Part shown: positions 43,141 to 51,908 of the stretch, piece after piece
Numbering within the stretch: the first letter of the stretch is position 1
How the letters are laid out: every line of letters begins with the position of its first letter
Origin: Corallococcus coralloides DSM 2259
GTDB lineage: Bacteria > Myxococcota > Myxococcia > Myxococcales > Myxococcaceae
Length of the DNA stretch: 64,000 nt
Direction of reading: 5' to 3'
Assembly: GCF_000255295.1 (NCBI RefSeq)
Contig: NC_017030.1
Location: 7,290,328-7,354,327 of the forward strand
Notes under the pieces: model-generated
Told to the model about the DNA's origin: nothing
Database searches by the model: none
The model's input: the letters and a program-made list of their open reading frames with translations, nothing else
Program-made: the position numbers and the translations under genes

Positions 43141-45765
43141 ATGCGCATCACCCATCACGCCCGGTTCCTCCGGGCGCTCACGGCCGTGGCCTGCCTTGGC
43201 ACCGCCTGCCGCCCGGAAGACGCCGCTGAACCCACCACCCCGCCCGCGCCACAGTCGCCCGCCATCTCCGGCATGCGCTCCGCGTGGGTCCGCATTGGCC
43301 CCAAGGCCGACGCCCGCGAGGTGAAGTACGAAGCCATCGACGGTCTGGCCATCTTCGAGGGCGACATCATCCTGGGCACCGTGGAGGACGTGGAGCGCGA
43401 GTCCCCCAAGGTGAAGGCCCAGGCCGCCAACCGCGTCTCCGCGGAGAGCATCCAGGTCTCCGGCAGCAGCAAGCGCTGGCCCAACGGCGTCGTCCCGTAC
43501 GTCCACGTCTACGGCTCGCTGGATGACAACTTCGTCGTCAACGACGCCATCCGGCACTGGCAGCGCCGCACGGGCCTGCGCTTCGTCCCCATCTCCGCCA
43601 GCACGCCCACCTCCGTCGACCACGTCTACTTCGTGAAGGGCCAGGGGTGCTCTTCCTCCGTGGGACGCCAGGGCGGCCGGCAGTTCGTCACGCTGGAGGG
43701 CACGTGCACCCTGGGCAACGTCATCCATGAGCTGGGTCACGCCATCGGCTTCTGGCACGAGCAGAGCCGCGAGGACCGCGACCTCTTCGTCGACATCATC
43801 TCGGCGAACATCCTCCCCGGCCGTGAGGGCGCCTTCGAGCAGCACATCAGCAACGGCGACGACTTCGGGCCCTATGACTACGGGTCCATCATGCACTACG
43901 GCCCCACGGCGTTCGGCAAGCCCGACCCCGTCAACGGCAAGCCCATGGAGACCATCCGCACCAAGGGGGGCCAGTTCATTGGTCAGCGCATCGCCCTGAG
44001 CGCGGGTGACGTCGCCTCCGCCGCGTCCATGTACCCGGGCGAGACGAAGGGCAACTTCGAGGAGATCACCTCCACCGGCTACGTGAAGGGCTGGACCTTC
44101 GACACCGCGTCACCGTCCGTCTCCACGGACGTGCACTACTACATCGACGGTCCGGCGGGCGTCGGCGTGTTCGGCGGCTCCGCGCTCGCGAACGTCGCGC
44201 GCCCGGACGTCAACACCGCGCACGACGGCATCCTCGGCGACCATGGGTTCTACTTCCCCGTGCCGGCGCACTTCCGCGACGGCCAGAACCACACGATGCA
44301 CGTCTACGGCATCGACGCGCAGAACCTCCACAACCCGCTGCTCGCGGGCTCGCCGCGCACGTTCAACCTGCCGGGCGCCTTCGGCACGCTGGAGAACATC
44401 TCCTACGACGGCACGGTGACGGGCTGGGCGCTGGACCTGGACTCGCCGTCGGCGTCCATCACGGTCTACTACTCCATCGACGGCAACCCGGCGTCCGTGG
44501 CCAACGTGGTGGCGAACCTCTACCGCGCGGACGTGAAGAACCTCTACCCCATGGCGTCCGGCGCGAACGGCTTCTCCTTCCGCATCCCGGACCACTACGT
44601 GGACGGCCTGGAGCACACGCTGCGCATCTACGCGTTGGATCAGCAGGGCCGCCACAGCCCGCTGCTCGTCAACGCCCCCAAGACGTTCCGGCTGGCCATG
44701 CCCTCCGTCTACAAGGCGGGCGTCTTCGCGGGCACGGGCAGCGCGGATCAGCTCATCGCCGTTGACGGGTCGGGCTATGGCCCGCGCGTGCTGGTCTCCG
44801 GCTACGTCAACGCCAATGCCTTCCCCATCTTCCACTACCAGGAGGCCTGGAGCGCGTCGGTCCTGCTCAATGGCTGGCACAACCCCGGTGACATCAAGCT
44901 CCAGGGGGACTTCCGGGGCCTGGGCTACGACCAGATGCTCTTCATCAACACCGACGGCTGGGGCGGCCGGGTGATGATCAACGACTTCCGCGACGGCGCC
45001 GCCCCCTCGGAGGTGCGCTACCACGAGTCCTGGGGCCAGAGCGTGCTGCTCCACGGCTGGCACGACCCGGAGGACCTGCAGCTCGCGGGCGACTTCCTGA
45101 ACCGGGGCCATGATCAGGTGCTGTTCTTCAACCGCTCCGGCGTGGGGAGCCGCGTGATGATCGCCGACTTCAGCGACGGCGTGGTCCCGGCGGAAGACGG
45201 TTACCGCGAGGAGTGGAGCGGCCCGAACTCCTTCGAGGACTGCTCCGAGCCGGACGACCGGCTCTACGTGGGTGACTTCCAGAACCGCGGCTACGACCAG
45301 GTGCTCTGCCTCAACCGCTCCGGCACGGGCGCGCGGGTGAAGATCCTCGACTTCAGCGCGGGCGTGGCGCCGGCGCAGGTGCGCTACGTGGAGGCCGCCG
45401 GTGCCTTCACCGTGCTCGACGGGCTGATGGACGCGGACGACAACCAGGCGGCGGGTGACTTCCGGGGCCTGGGCTACGACCAGCTCCTGCTGGTGAACAA
45501 CGGCACCACCGGCACGGCCATGCTCATCGCGGACTTCCTCGACGGCGTCGCGCCCGCCGAGGTGCGCTACAGCGAGGCGCAGGGCGCAAGCTACTACCCG
45601 ACACTGCTGGCCAACCGGATGCTCGTGGGGGATTTCCGCGGCCTGGGCCACGACCAGGTGCTCTACGGCTCCTGGGGCGACCCCACCTACTTCACCACCA
45701 TCCTGGACTTCTCCGACGGCATCGCCCCGCCGGAGCGGCTCTTCCAGAAGGTCGAGATGAACTGA
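43141..45765 (+). CDS. secreted astacin-family (M12A) metalloprotease with C-terminal repeat domains
   Basis: An 874-aa exported protein (signal MRITHHARFLRALTAVACLG, with a Cys at 23 in a weak lipobox-like TAC). A propeptide runs to about residue 95. The astacin catalytic domain runs to about 300 and has the full zinc signature HELGHAIGFWHEQSREDRD at 196-214 and the Met-turn 'YDYGSIMHYG' near 250. Next come two roughly 95-residue beta domains (residues 305-515; each with 'GTLENISYDGTVTGWALDLD' or 'NFEEITSTGYVKGWTFDTAS' type starts), then about six FG-GAP-like repeats to the end. It likely digests prey or extracellular matrix proteins, with the C-terminal domains binding a surface. The spaced ATG has GAGGGGG upstream. 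Confidence 0.92.
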   Translation: MRITHHARFLRALTAVACLGTACRPEDAAEPTTPPAPQSPAISGMRSAWVRIGPKADAREVKYEAIDGLAIFEGDIILGTVEDVERESPKVKAQAANRVSAESIQVSGSSKRWPNGVVPYVHVYGSLDDNFVVNDAIRHWQRRTGLRFVPISASTPTSVDHVYFVKGQGCSSSVGRQGGRQFVTLEGTCTLGNVIHELGHAIGFWHEQSREDRDLFVDIISANILPGREGAFEQHISNGDDFGPYDYGSIMHYGPTAFGKPDPVNGKPMETIRTKGGQFIGQRIALSAGDVASAASMYPGETKGNFEEITSTGYVKGWTFDTASPSVSTDVHYYIDGPAGVGVFGGSALANVARPDVNTAHDGILGDHGFYFPVPAHFRDGQNHTMHVYGIDAQNLHNPLLAGSPRTFNLPGAFGTLENISYDGTVTGWALDLDSPSASITVYYSIDGNPASVANVVANLYRADVKNLYPMASGANGFSFRIPDHYVDGLEHTLRIYALDQQGRHSPLLVNAPKTFRLAMPSVYKAGVFAGTGSADQLIAVDGSGYGPRVLVSGYVNANAFPIFHYQEAWSASVLLNGWHNPGDIKLQGDFRGLGYDQMLFINTDGWGGRVMINDFRDGAAPSEVRYHESWGQSVLLHGWHDPEDLQLAGDFLNRGHDQVLFFNRSGVGSRVMIADFSDGVVPAEDGYREEWSGPNSFEDCSEPDDRLYVGDFQNRGYDQVLCLNRSGTGARVKILDFSAGVAPAQVRYVEAAGAFTVLDGLMDADDNQAAGDFRGLGYDQLLLVNNGTTGTAMLIADFLDGVAPAEVRYSEAQGASYYPTLLANRMLVGDFRGLGHDQVLYGSWGDPTYFTTILDFSDGIAPPERLFQKVEMN
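44720..45750 (+). repeat. six FG-GAP-like repeats in the astacin C-terminus
   Basis: About 165-bp units encode roughly 55 residues each, with the core 'GDFRGLGYDQMLFINTDGWG' then 'RVMINDFRDGAAPSEVRYHE'. The GDFxxxGxDQ and xDFxDGxAPxExRY positions are conserved across copies; the first copy is the most diverged. They probably fold as blades of a propeller. Confidence 0.85.
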
Positions 45766-45775
45766 TGACTCGCGC

Positions 45776-45809
45776 CATCCTGCTGGTGACTGCGGTCACC
45801 AGCAGGATG
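45776..45809 (+). terminator. perfect 15-bp stem hairpin after the astacin gene
   Basis: CATCCTGCTGGTGAC and its exact reverse complement GTCACCAGCAGGATG are separated by a 4-nt loop (TGCG), 10 bp after the protease stop codon. This is the clearest hairpin in the window and fits a terminator for the upstream gene. No clear T-tract follows. Confidence 0.75.
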
Positions 45810-45923
45810 CCTGCCGCGAGCGCCCCCTTCCTGTGAGTTCCATGGGTTGCGCGGTCCACCCGGTCGGCATGGGCGCTGCAATGAGGTCAGGCAACGTCGC
45901 TGCTCAGACCCCAGGTGATACCC

Positions 45924-47048
45924 ATGATCGACCTCAAGGCCACGGCCCGCTCCTCCTCCCTGATGCGCCCCGCCACCGCGGAGTCCGCGCTCATCAACCC
46001 GAAGGCACAGCTCTCCGCGGGGCCTGTCGCGGACGCCTCCCGGAGCATGCCCGCGCGGGGCTTCAGCCAGGTGGACTCGTTCGAGCCCGTGATCATCAGC
46101 CGGCGGCAGCCGCTCGCGATGCCCGGGATGGAGGGTGCGGCGGACATGCTCGGCGCCCCGGCCGCCTACGCCCCCCGCGGGCTCCCCCCGCAGCTCCAGG
46201 ACCTGGCGCCGGCGCCGGTCACCTTCGCCCCCCGGGGACTCCCTCCGGAACTCCAGAACCTGGCTCCGGCCAAGGCTCCGGCTCAGGCCAAGGAGCCGGC
46301 TCCGGAAGCCTCCAACTCCGGCGTCCCGAGCGCCAATGACAAGCGCCCGGCCGGGGACAAGCGGTCCGCCGCGCAGATCGTCGATGACACGCCCGCGCTG
46401 AAGAACCTGGGCCGCCAGAAGGACATCAAGTTCGAGCAGCTGTGCAAGCAGACGGGCATCGACCCCAAGCTGGACCTGAAGGACCCCAAGCAGAACGCCG
46501 ACGGCGTCTACCGGCTGGCCAAGGTGCTGGAGTTCATCGACAGCGCCAAGGCCTCCACGGGCGACGACCGGTCGAAGAAGGTCCAGAACGGCAAGGGCGA
46601 CGGCAACATCGAGGGCATCACCAAGGACGGTGACGCGCGCCACGGCACGGAGGCCGGCATGGTCAAGGACTTCGCCGAGAAGGGCTACTCCTTCCTGGGC
46701 GAGCACCAGCTGCCGACCACGAAGGACACCCACGTGAAGGCGGACGGCAGCAACAAGGACAACTTCCAGTGGGCTGCGGGCGAGGCGGGCAAGGCCCTCT
46801 GGTTCCTGCCGGGAGTCAGCAACGTCCTGACGGGCATCGGCAACTCGGAGGGCGGCTTCAAGGGCGTCCTCGAGGGCGCCGCGAAGGGCTACGTCAACAC
46901 CCTGAAGGGCGCCGCGGAGGGCGTCATCGGCTCCATCACCAAGGGCCGCGCCAACCCGGCCGGGATGATCTTCGGAGGCGTCATGGGCGCGCTGGGCAAC
47001 ACCGAGGCCGCCCCGCAGCCGGTGAAGGACATCGCCAACATGTTCTAG
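45924..47048 (+). CDS. hypothetical protein with Pro-rich N-terminal repeat
   Basis: A 374-aa protein from the ATG at 45924 (MIDLKATARSSSLMRPATAE), with AGGTGA upstream. It has no Sec signal peptide. Residues 85-125 contain two copies of a 'YAPRGLPPQLQDLAPAP' type repeat. The middle is acidic and Lys-rich (KNGKGDGNIEGITKDGDARH type sequence near residue 230). The C-terminal 100 residues are Gly/Ala-rich helices ('GGFKGVLEGAAKGYVNTLKG', 'GRANPAGMIFGGVMGALGNT'). I do not recognise it. The disordered Ser/Ala/Pro-rich N-terminus without Sec signal resembles that of the M91 protein at 21296-22813, which might mean a shared non-Sec export route. The last 4 bases overlap the convergent GH13 gene. 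Confidence 0.72.
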   Translation: MIDLKATARSSSLMRPATAESALINPKAQLSAGPVADASRSMPARGFSQVDSFEPVIISRRQPLAMPGMEGAADMLGAPAAYAPRGLPPQLQDLAPAPVTFAPRGLPPELQNLAPAKAPAQAKEPAPEASNSGVPSANDKRPAGDKRSAAQIVDDTPALKNLGRQKDIKFEQLCKQTGIDPKLDLKDPKQNADGVYRLAKVLEFIDSAKASTGDDRSKKVQNGKGDGNIEGITKDGDARHGTEAGMVKDFAEKGYSFLGEHQLPTTKDTHVKADGSNKDNFQWAAGEAGKALWFLPGVSNVLTGIGNSEGGFKGVLEGAAKGYVNTLKGAAEGVIGSITKGRANPAGMIFGGVMGALGNTEAAPQPVKDIANMF

Positions 47049-48709
47049 GGCAGCGGCTCCGTCCGGTGCTTGCGCGCGGGGTTCTCCAACCCCACGCGGA
47101 ACCACCGGTAGCCGTACCCCTCCAGCGTGAGCACGTGGCGCTGGCCATCCACGGGCTCGGAGTGGTCCTCGCTCAGCACGTTGAACAGCGTGCACGGCTC
47201 CTCGCCGCCCGGATCCAGCTTCACCGTGCAGGGCCGGGCGGACAGGTTGTGCAGCACCACCAGCGCGTTGCCCTTCCATTCGTACCGGATGGCCAGCACG
47301 CCCTTGTTGCCCGTGCGCAGCACCTTCCACGCGCCCCACCCCAGCTCCGGGCACTCCTTGCGCGCGCGGATGATGCGCTCCGTCCAGTTGAGCTGCGAGC
47401 CCGGGTCGCGGCGCTGCTGCGCCACGTTCACCTGCCGGAAGCCGAACGGCCCCTCCGACACCAGGGGCTTCACCGGCTCTTGCGCCAGCGTGAAGCCGCC
47501 GTGCGGCTCCGGGCTCCACTGCATGGGCGTGCGCACCGCCTGCCGCTCCACGAGTGACAGGTTCTCCCCCATGCCCAGCTCGTCGCCGTACCAGAGCACT
47601 GGAGTCCCCGGCAGTGAGAACATCAAACTGTAGGCCACTTCGATGCGGCGGCGGTCTCCGTCCAGCATCGACGCGAACCGGCGGCGCAGGCCCCGGTCAT
47701 ACAGCTGCATGCCCTTGTCCGGTCCCAGGGCCTCGAAGACCTCCAGCCGGTCCTCGTCCGACAGGCGCCCCAGGTCCAGCTCGTCGTGGTTGCGCAGGAA
47801 GTTCGCCCACTGCGCCGTGTGCGGCAGCTTGGGGGAGGACTTCAGGGCCTGCACCAGCGGCGTCACGTCCCCGCGCGTGAGCGCCAGGTAGAAGTTCTGG
47901 TTCGCCAGGAAGTTGAACACCATCTGCATGCGGTCGTTGTCGCCAAAGAACTCCACCACCTCGTTCATGGTGACGTTGGCTTCCGCGAGCAGGATGGCGT
48001 CCCCCTTGCGCCAGGAGAGGAACTCGCGCATCTCCTCCAGCAGCTTGTAGGGGTTCTTCACGTCCGGGTTCTTCACGCCCTTCAGCTCCACGAGGAAGGG
48101 CACCGCGTCCACGCGGAAGCCGGACACGCCCAATTCCAGCCAGTACCCCATCACCTTGAGGATCTGCTCGCGCACCTCCGGGTTCGCGACGTTGAGGTCG
48201 GGCTGGTAGTGGAAGAAGCGGTGGAAGTACCAGAGGCGCGCCTCCTTGTCGTACGTCCACGTGGAGGGCTGCACGCCCGGGAAGACCATGCCCTTGTGGG
48301 CGTCCTTGGGCTTCTTCTTCGCCCAGACGTAGTAGTCGCGGTAGTTGCTGTCCGGGTCCTTGCGCGCGGCCTGGAACCACGGGTGCTGATCCGACGTGTG
48401 GTTCACCACCAGGTCGATGATGACGCGGATGCCGTGCAGCTTCGCCTCGTGGGTGAAGGCCACGAAGTCGCCCAGGTCCCCCAGGCGCGGATCCACGCCG
48501 TAGTAGTCGCTGATGTCGTAGCCGTTGTCGCGGTTGGGCGAGGGCTGGAAGGGCAACAGCCACAGGCAGGTGATGCCCAGGCCCGCCAGGTAGTCCAGCT
48601 TGCGGCGCAGGCCCACGAAGTCCCCCACGCCGTCGCCGTTGCCGTCCATGAACGTCTCGACGTCGAGGCAGTAGACGACCGCGTTCTTGTACCAGAGGTC
48701 TTCAATCAT
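47045..48709 (-). CDS. GH13 trehalose-synthase-like / alpha-amylase-family enzyme
   Basis: A 554-aa protein from the ATG at 48709, with AAGGGAAGGG upstream. It begins MIEDLWYKNAVVYCLDVETF, close to trehalose synthases. GH13 regions are all present: 'IIDLVVNHTSDQHPWF' (region I), 'GVSGFRVDAVPFL' (catalytic Asp, region II), 'AILLAEANVTMNE' (catalytic Glu, region III) and 'FLRNHDELDLGRLS' (transition-state Asp, region IV). A C-terminal beta domain follows ('ALVVLHNLSARPCTVKLDPG'). It should interconvert maltose and trehalose or act on short alpha-glucans. It is shorter than fused TreS-maltokinase proteins and no maltokinase is attached. It is divergent from the LLM oxidoreductase gene. Confidence 0.87.
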   Translation of the reverse strand: MIEDLWYKNAVVYCLDVETFMDGNGDGVGDFVGLRRKLDYLAGLGITCLWLLPFQPSPNRDNGYDISDYYGVDPRLGDLGDFVAFTHEAKLHGIRVIIDLVVNHTSDQHPWFQAARKDPDSNYRDYYVWAKKKPKDAHKGMVFPGVQPSTWTYDKEARLWYFHRFFHYQPDLNVANPEVREQILKVMGYWLELGVSGFRVDAVPFLVELKGVKNPDVKNPYKLLEEMREFLSWRKGDAILLAEANVTMNEVVEFFGDNDRMQMVFNFLANQNFYLALTRGDVTPLVQALKSSPKLPHTAQWANFLRNHDELDLGRLSDEDRLEVFEALGPDKGMQLYDRGLRRRFASMLDGDRRRIEVAYSLMFSLPGTPVLWYGDELGMGENLSLVERQAVRTPMQWSPEPHGGFTLAQEPVKPLVSEGPFGFRQVNVAQQRRDPGSQLNWTERIIRARKECPELGWGAWKVLRTGNKGVLAIRYEWKGNALVVLHNLSARPCTVKLDPGGEEPCTLFNVLSEDHSEPVDGQRHVLTLEGYGYRWFRVGLENPARKHRTEPLP

Positions 48710-48867
48710 TCCCTTCCCTTTAGCCCTCTGCTTCCAGGCGGCATCCGGAGACTCCCGCGCGCCGTGAGGAACCCCACACCCGGGGGCTGCCAGGGTTCGT
48801 TCAGCCAACACTCGCGCGAAGACAGGCCTCGCGGCCGGGCCGCTCCGGCTCCAGGGTGGGCGCACCC

Positions 48868-49830
48868 ATGTCCCTCATCGGTTTCCACGCGTCGCACGAA
48901 CAGTTCCCGCCCAGCGAGCTCCTGCGCCTCTGTCGGAAGGCGGAGGGCGCGGGCTTCCAGGCCGCGCTCAACTCCGACCACTTCCACCCGTGGACGGAAG
49001 CGCAGGGACAGAGCGGCTTCGCCTGGGCGTTCATGGGCGCGGCGCTCGCGACCACCCGGCTGTCCTTCGGCTCCGTCACGGCGCCGGGCCAGCGCTACCA
49101 CCCGGCCATCGTCGCGCAGGCGCTGGGCACCCTGAACGAGATGTATCCCGGCCGGGCGTGGATGGCGCTCGGCAGCGGCCAGTACCTCAACGAGGCCATC
49201 ACCGGCACGGGCTGGCCCGCGAAGGACCTGCGCCACGCGCGCCTGAAGGAGTGCGTGGACATCATGCGCGCCCTCTTCCGAGGCGAGACGGTGACGCACC
49301 GGGGGCTCGTCACGGTGGAGGAGGCGAAGCTCTACACGCGCCCCAAGGACATGCCCCTGCTGGTGGGAGCGGCCGTGACGCCGAAGACAGCGCGTTGGGT
49401 GGGAAGCTGGGCGGACGGGCTCATCACCACCGCGAGGCCCCCGGAGGAGCTGCGCAAGGTGGTGGACGCCTTCCGCGAAGGCGGCGGCGAGGGCAAGCCC
49501 CTGTTCCTCAAGGTGCAGCTGTCCTACGCGAAGGACGACGAGCTCGCGCGTGAAGGCGCGTACAACCAATGGGCGTCCAACATCTTCGCCAACAGCGTCC
49601 TCACCGACATGCGCTCACCCGCGCAGTTCCAGGAGGCCGCGAACGTGGTGCAGCCGCACGACCTGGATGGCCCGCTGCGCGTCTCCAGCAGCCTCCAGCA
49701 GCACGTGGACTGGCTGGGCGAGGACCTGCGCCTGGGCTTCGACCGGCTGTACCTGCACAACGTCAACCGCGAGCAGGACGGCTTCATCGAGGCCTTCGGT
49801 GAGAAGGTGATTCCGGCGCTCACGCGCTGA
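48868..49830 (+). CDS. LLM-class flavin-dependent oxidoreductase (TIGR03885-like)
   Basis: A 320-aa luciferase-like monooxygenase-fold protein from the ATG at 48868 (a GTG four codons earlier is possible). Typical features are 'IGFHASHEQFPPSELLRLCR' at the N-terminus, 'GFQAALNSDHFHPWTEAQGQ' near residue 32, 'RLSFGSVTAPGQRYHPAIVA' and 'RAWMALGSGQYLNEAITGTG'. These match the subgroup I know as non-F420, FMN-dependent LLM oxidoreductases (TIGR03885). The substrate is unknown. It is divergent from a trehalose-synthase-like gene, with 158 bp between starts, and 24 bp upstream of the DNA glycosylase gene on the same strand, so it may lead a two-gene transcript. Confidence 0.85.
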   Translation: MSLIGFHASHEQFPPSELLRLCRKAEGAGFQAALNSDHFHPWTEAQGQSGFAWAFMGAALATTRLSFGSVTAPGQRYHPAIVAQALGTLNEMYPGRAWMALGSGQYLNEAITGTGWPAKDLRHARLKECVDIMRALFRGETVTHRGLVTVEEAKLYTRPKDMPLLVGAAVTPKTARWVGSWADGLITTARPPEELRKVVDAFREGGGEGKPLFLKVQLSYAKDDELAREGAYNQWASNIFANSVLTDMRSPAQFQEAANVVQPHDLDGPLRVSSSLQQHVDWLGEDLRLGFDRLYLHNVNREQDGFIEAFGEKVIPALTR

Positions 49831-49854
49831 GAGCCGCTGGGTATGCTCGGGCGC

Positions 49855-50961
49855 ATGCCCAGCGACGTCCTGTCCCGTCAGGCCCTCAACCGCGCCACGC
49901 TCGCGCGTCAGCTGCTGCTCACGCGCGAGAAGATGACCGTGCCGCGCGCCATCGAGCACCTGGTGGGGCTCCAGGCGCAGCTCGCGCGCCCGCCGTACCT
50001 GGCCCTCTGGTCGCGCCTCCAGGGCTTCCAGCGCGACACGCTCACGAAGCTGGCGCTGAAGCGGGAGCTGGCGCGCGGCACGATGATGCGCGGCACGCTG
50101 CACCTGATGGCCGCGAAGGACTACCTGCGCTACCGCGGCCTCTTCCAGCCCCTGCTCGATGCCGCCCTGCGCTCCGTGCTGAAGGAGCGCGCCACGGCGC
50201 TGGACCTGCCCGCGCTCCTGGCCACCGCGAAGCCCTTCCTCATGGAGAAGCCCCGCACCTTCGAGGAGGTGCGCGAGCACCTGATGAAGCACCACGTGGA
50301 CGGCGACGAGCGCGCCATGGGCTTCGCCACGCGGATGGGACTGCCGCTCGTCCAGGTGCCCGAGGAGGGGCTGGAGTGGGGCTGGCCCGGCAACTCCGGC
50401 TTCACGCTGGCGGAGTCGTGGCTGGGTGAGAAGATCTCCACGGACGACGACGCGTCGCCGTTGGTGCTGCGTTACCTGGCGGCCTTCGGTCCCGCCACGG
50501 TGGCGGACATGCAGTCCTGGTCCGGCATCAAGCCGCTGAAGGACGCCTTCGAGAAGGTGCGCGGCAAGCTGGTGGAGTTCCGCGACGAGAAGAAGCGCGT
50601 CCTCTTCGACCTGCCCAAGGCTCCGCGCCCGCCAGAGGACACGCCCGCGCCGGTGCGCTTCCTGCCGGACTTCGACAACCTCATCCTCTCCCACGCGGAC
50701 CGCACCCGCGTCGTGCCGGAGGAGCACCGCGAGAAGCTGTCCACGAAGAACCTGCGCGTGCTGAACGTGTTCCTGGTGAACGGGCACGTCGCGGGCTCGT
50801 GGAGCACCGAGCGCAAGAAGGGCACCGTGACGCTGGTGTGCAAGCCCTTCGAACCGGTGAAGAAGGCGGACAAAGACGCGCTGGCGCAGGAGGGAGAGGA
50901 GCTCCTGCGCTTCAGCGACCCGGACGCCGCGAAGGTGGCGGTGACGTTCGCCGCGCAGTAG
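49855..50961 (+). CDS. AlkZ-like winged-helix DNA glycosylase (HTH_42 family)
   Basis: A 368-aa protein from the ATG at 49855 (an ATG four codons earlier is possible). It matches the HTH_42/winged-helix family: 'LNRATLARQLLLTREKMTVP' near residue 11, 'AIEHLVGLQAQLARPPYLAL' with Gln40-x-Gln42, 'LARGTMMRGTLHLMAAKDYL' near residue 67, 'FGPATVADMQSWSGIK' near 210 and 'FLPDFDNLILSHADRTRVV' near 270. In this family, AlkZ/AlkX enzymes unhook DNA interstrand cross-links and bulky adducts using a QxQ or QxD motif; the QAQ here matches the AlkZ type. In antibiotic producers such enzymes give self-resistance. Nothing nearby is a biosynthetic cluster. Confidence 0.8.
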   Translation: MPSDVLSRQALNRATLARQLLLTREKMTVPRAIEHLVGLQAQLARPPYLALWSRLQGFQRDTLTKLALKRELARGTMMRGTLHLMAAKDYLRYRGLFQPLLDAALRSVLKERATALDLPALLATAKPFLMEKPRTFEEVREHLMKHHVDGDERAMGFATRMGLPLVQVPEEGLEWGWPGNSGFTLAESWLGEKISTDDDASPLVLRYLAAFGPATVADMQSWSGIKPLKDAFEKVRGKLVEFRDEKKRVLFDLPKAPRPPEDTPAPVRFLPDFDNLILSHADRTRVVPEEHREKLSTKNLRVLNVFLVNGHVAGSWSTERKKGTVTLVCKPFEPVKKADKDALAQEGEELLRFSDPDAAKVAVTFAAQ

Positions 50962-50986
50962 CGCTGGGGGGACCTCTCGACTCCAT

Positions 50987-51907
50987 ATGCGACTCCGTGC
51001 CTGCGCCGCGCTCCTCCTCTTCCTCTCGGCATGCGCTACGACTCCTCCGGGCCCTGGAGGGCCGACGTCGCGCAACCCAAGGATTGCCAACCTCCAGCGA
51101 GCGGCGGCGCTGCCCTGGACTGACGGTGGGCGGTGCGTTGTGCGCGAGGCTTTCCAGCCTTGGCCGGTGCTGATGGAACGGTGCTACCAGGCCCTCGACC
51201 ATGAACGGATCGAGGTTCAGGACACCACGGGGCGATGCGCGGTCGCGTCCGCTGGCGCAGCTGCCGTGGGGATCGGGTTCTGCGTGCTGGCGGCTCCTGA
51301 GATTGCCGTGGGGGCCGTGATCGTTCTTGGCGTGGTGGTGGTCGCCGTCGCCATCAAGGAAGCGCTGGATGCGTATGAACTCCGCCACCTCTACCCGGAA
51401 GAAGCCGCGGCATCACGAGGAGCGAAGGGAGCACCTCGTGAGACCGTAGCGAAGCGGAAGCCCAAGCTGGAACCGGAGCCAGCAGGACGGGACTGGCAGC
51501 CTCCGGTGCCGCCCGTGCCCGTGGGCCGGTCGCGCCGTGACAACTGCGAGCCCATCCCAGTGAATCACCGTGGCGGCAATGACCCGCACAACAAGTGCGC
51601 CGACAAGATTCCGAACAACAGCTTCCCCGGCTGGGATGTGTTCGTGAATGGGAAGAATTTCGACGCGCTGCAACTGGCTACCCGCGTGCTTTGGGAGGTC
51701 AAGACCGACAATTTCGATACCTTCAGTGAGTTTCTCCAGGGCCAGGTGATCAGAGACCAGGTGCCCGAGATGCGGATTGAGCGCGAACTCGCTCGGGCCT
51801 GCGGCTTCGTCTTCCGGGTCGGCGTACGCAGTGAAGAGCACAAGGAAGCGCTGGAAGAGGCAGCCCCGGATCTCAAGGGGTTTATCGTCGTCATGGACTG
51901 GTGCTGA
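50987..51907 (+). CDS. lipoprotein toxin candidate with C-terminal DUF6310 nuclease-like domain
   Basis: A 306-aa protein starting MRLRACAALLLFLSACATTP (lipobox LSAC). One or two hydrophobic helices span residues 86-124 (GAAAVGIGFCVLAAPEIAVG and GAVIVLGVVVVAVAI), then a basic Pro-rich linker. The C-terminal 115 residues match what I recall as DUF6310. They start 'HRGGNDPHNKCADKIPNNSF' and carry a restriction-endonuclease-like pattern Asp226 ... Glu237-x-Lys239 ('NFDALQLATRVLWEVKTD'). This suggests a PD-(D/E)xK nuclease toxin delivered from the cell surface, perhaps by outer-membrane exchange in myxobacteria. The next gene, one base after its stop, encodes the likely immunity partner. Confidence 0.8.
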   Translation: MRLRACAALLLFLSACATTPPGPGGPTSRNPRIANLQRAAALPWTDGGRCVVREAFQPWPVLMERCYQALDHERIEVQDTTGRCAVASAGAAAVGIGFCVLAAPEIAVGAVIVLGVVVVAVAIKEALDAYELRHLYPEEAAASRGAKGAPRETVAKRKPKLEPEPAGRDWQPPVPPVPVGRSRRDNCEPIPVNHRGGNDPHNKCADKIPNNSFPGWDVFVNGKNFDALQLATRVLWEVKTDNFDTFSEFLQGQVIRDQVPEMRIERELARACGFVFRVGVRSEEHKEALEEAAPDLKGFIVVMDWC

Positions 51908-51908
51908 G

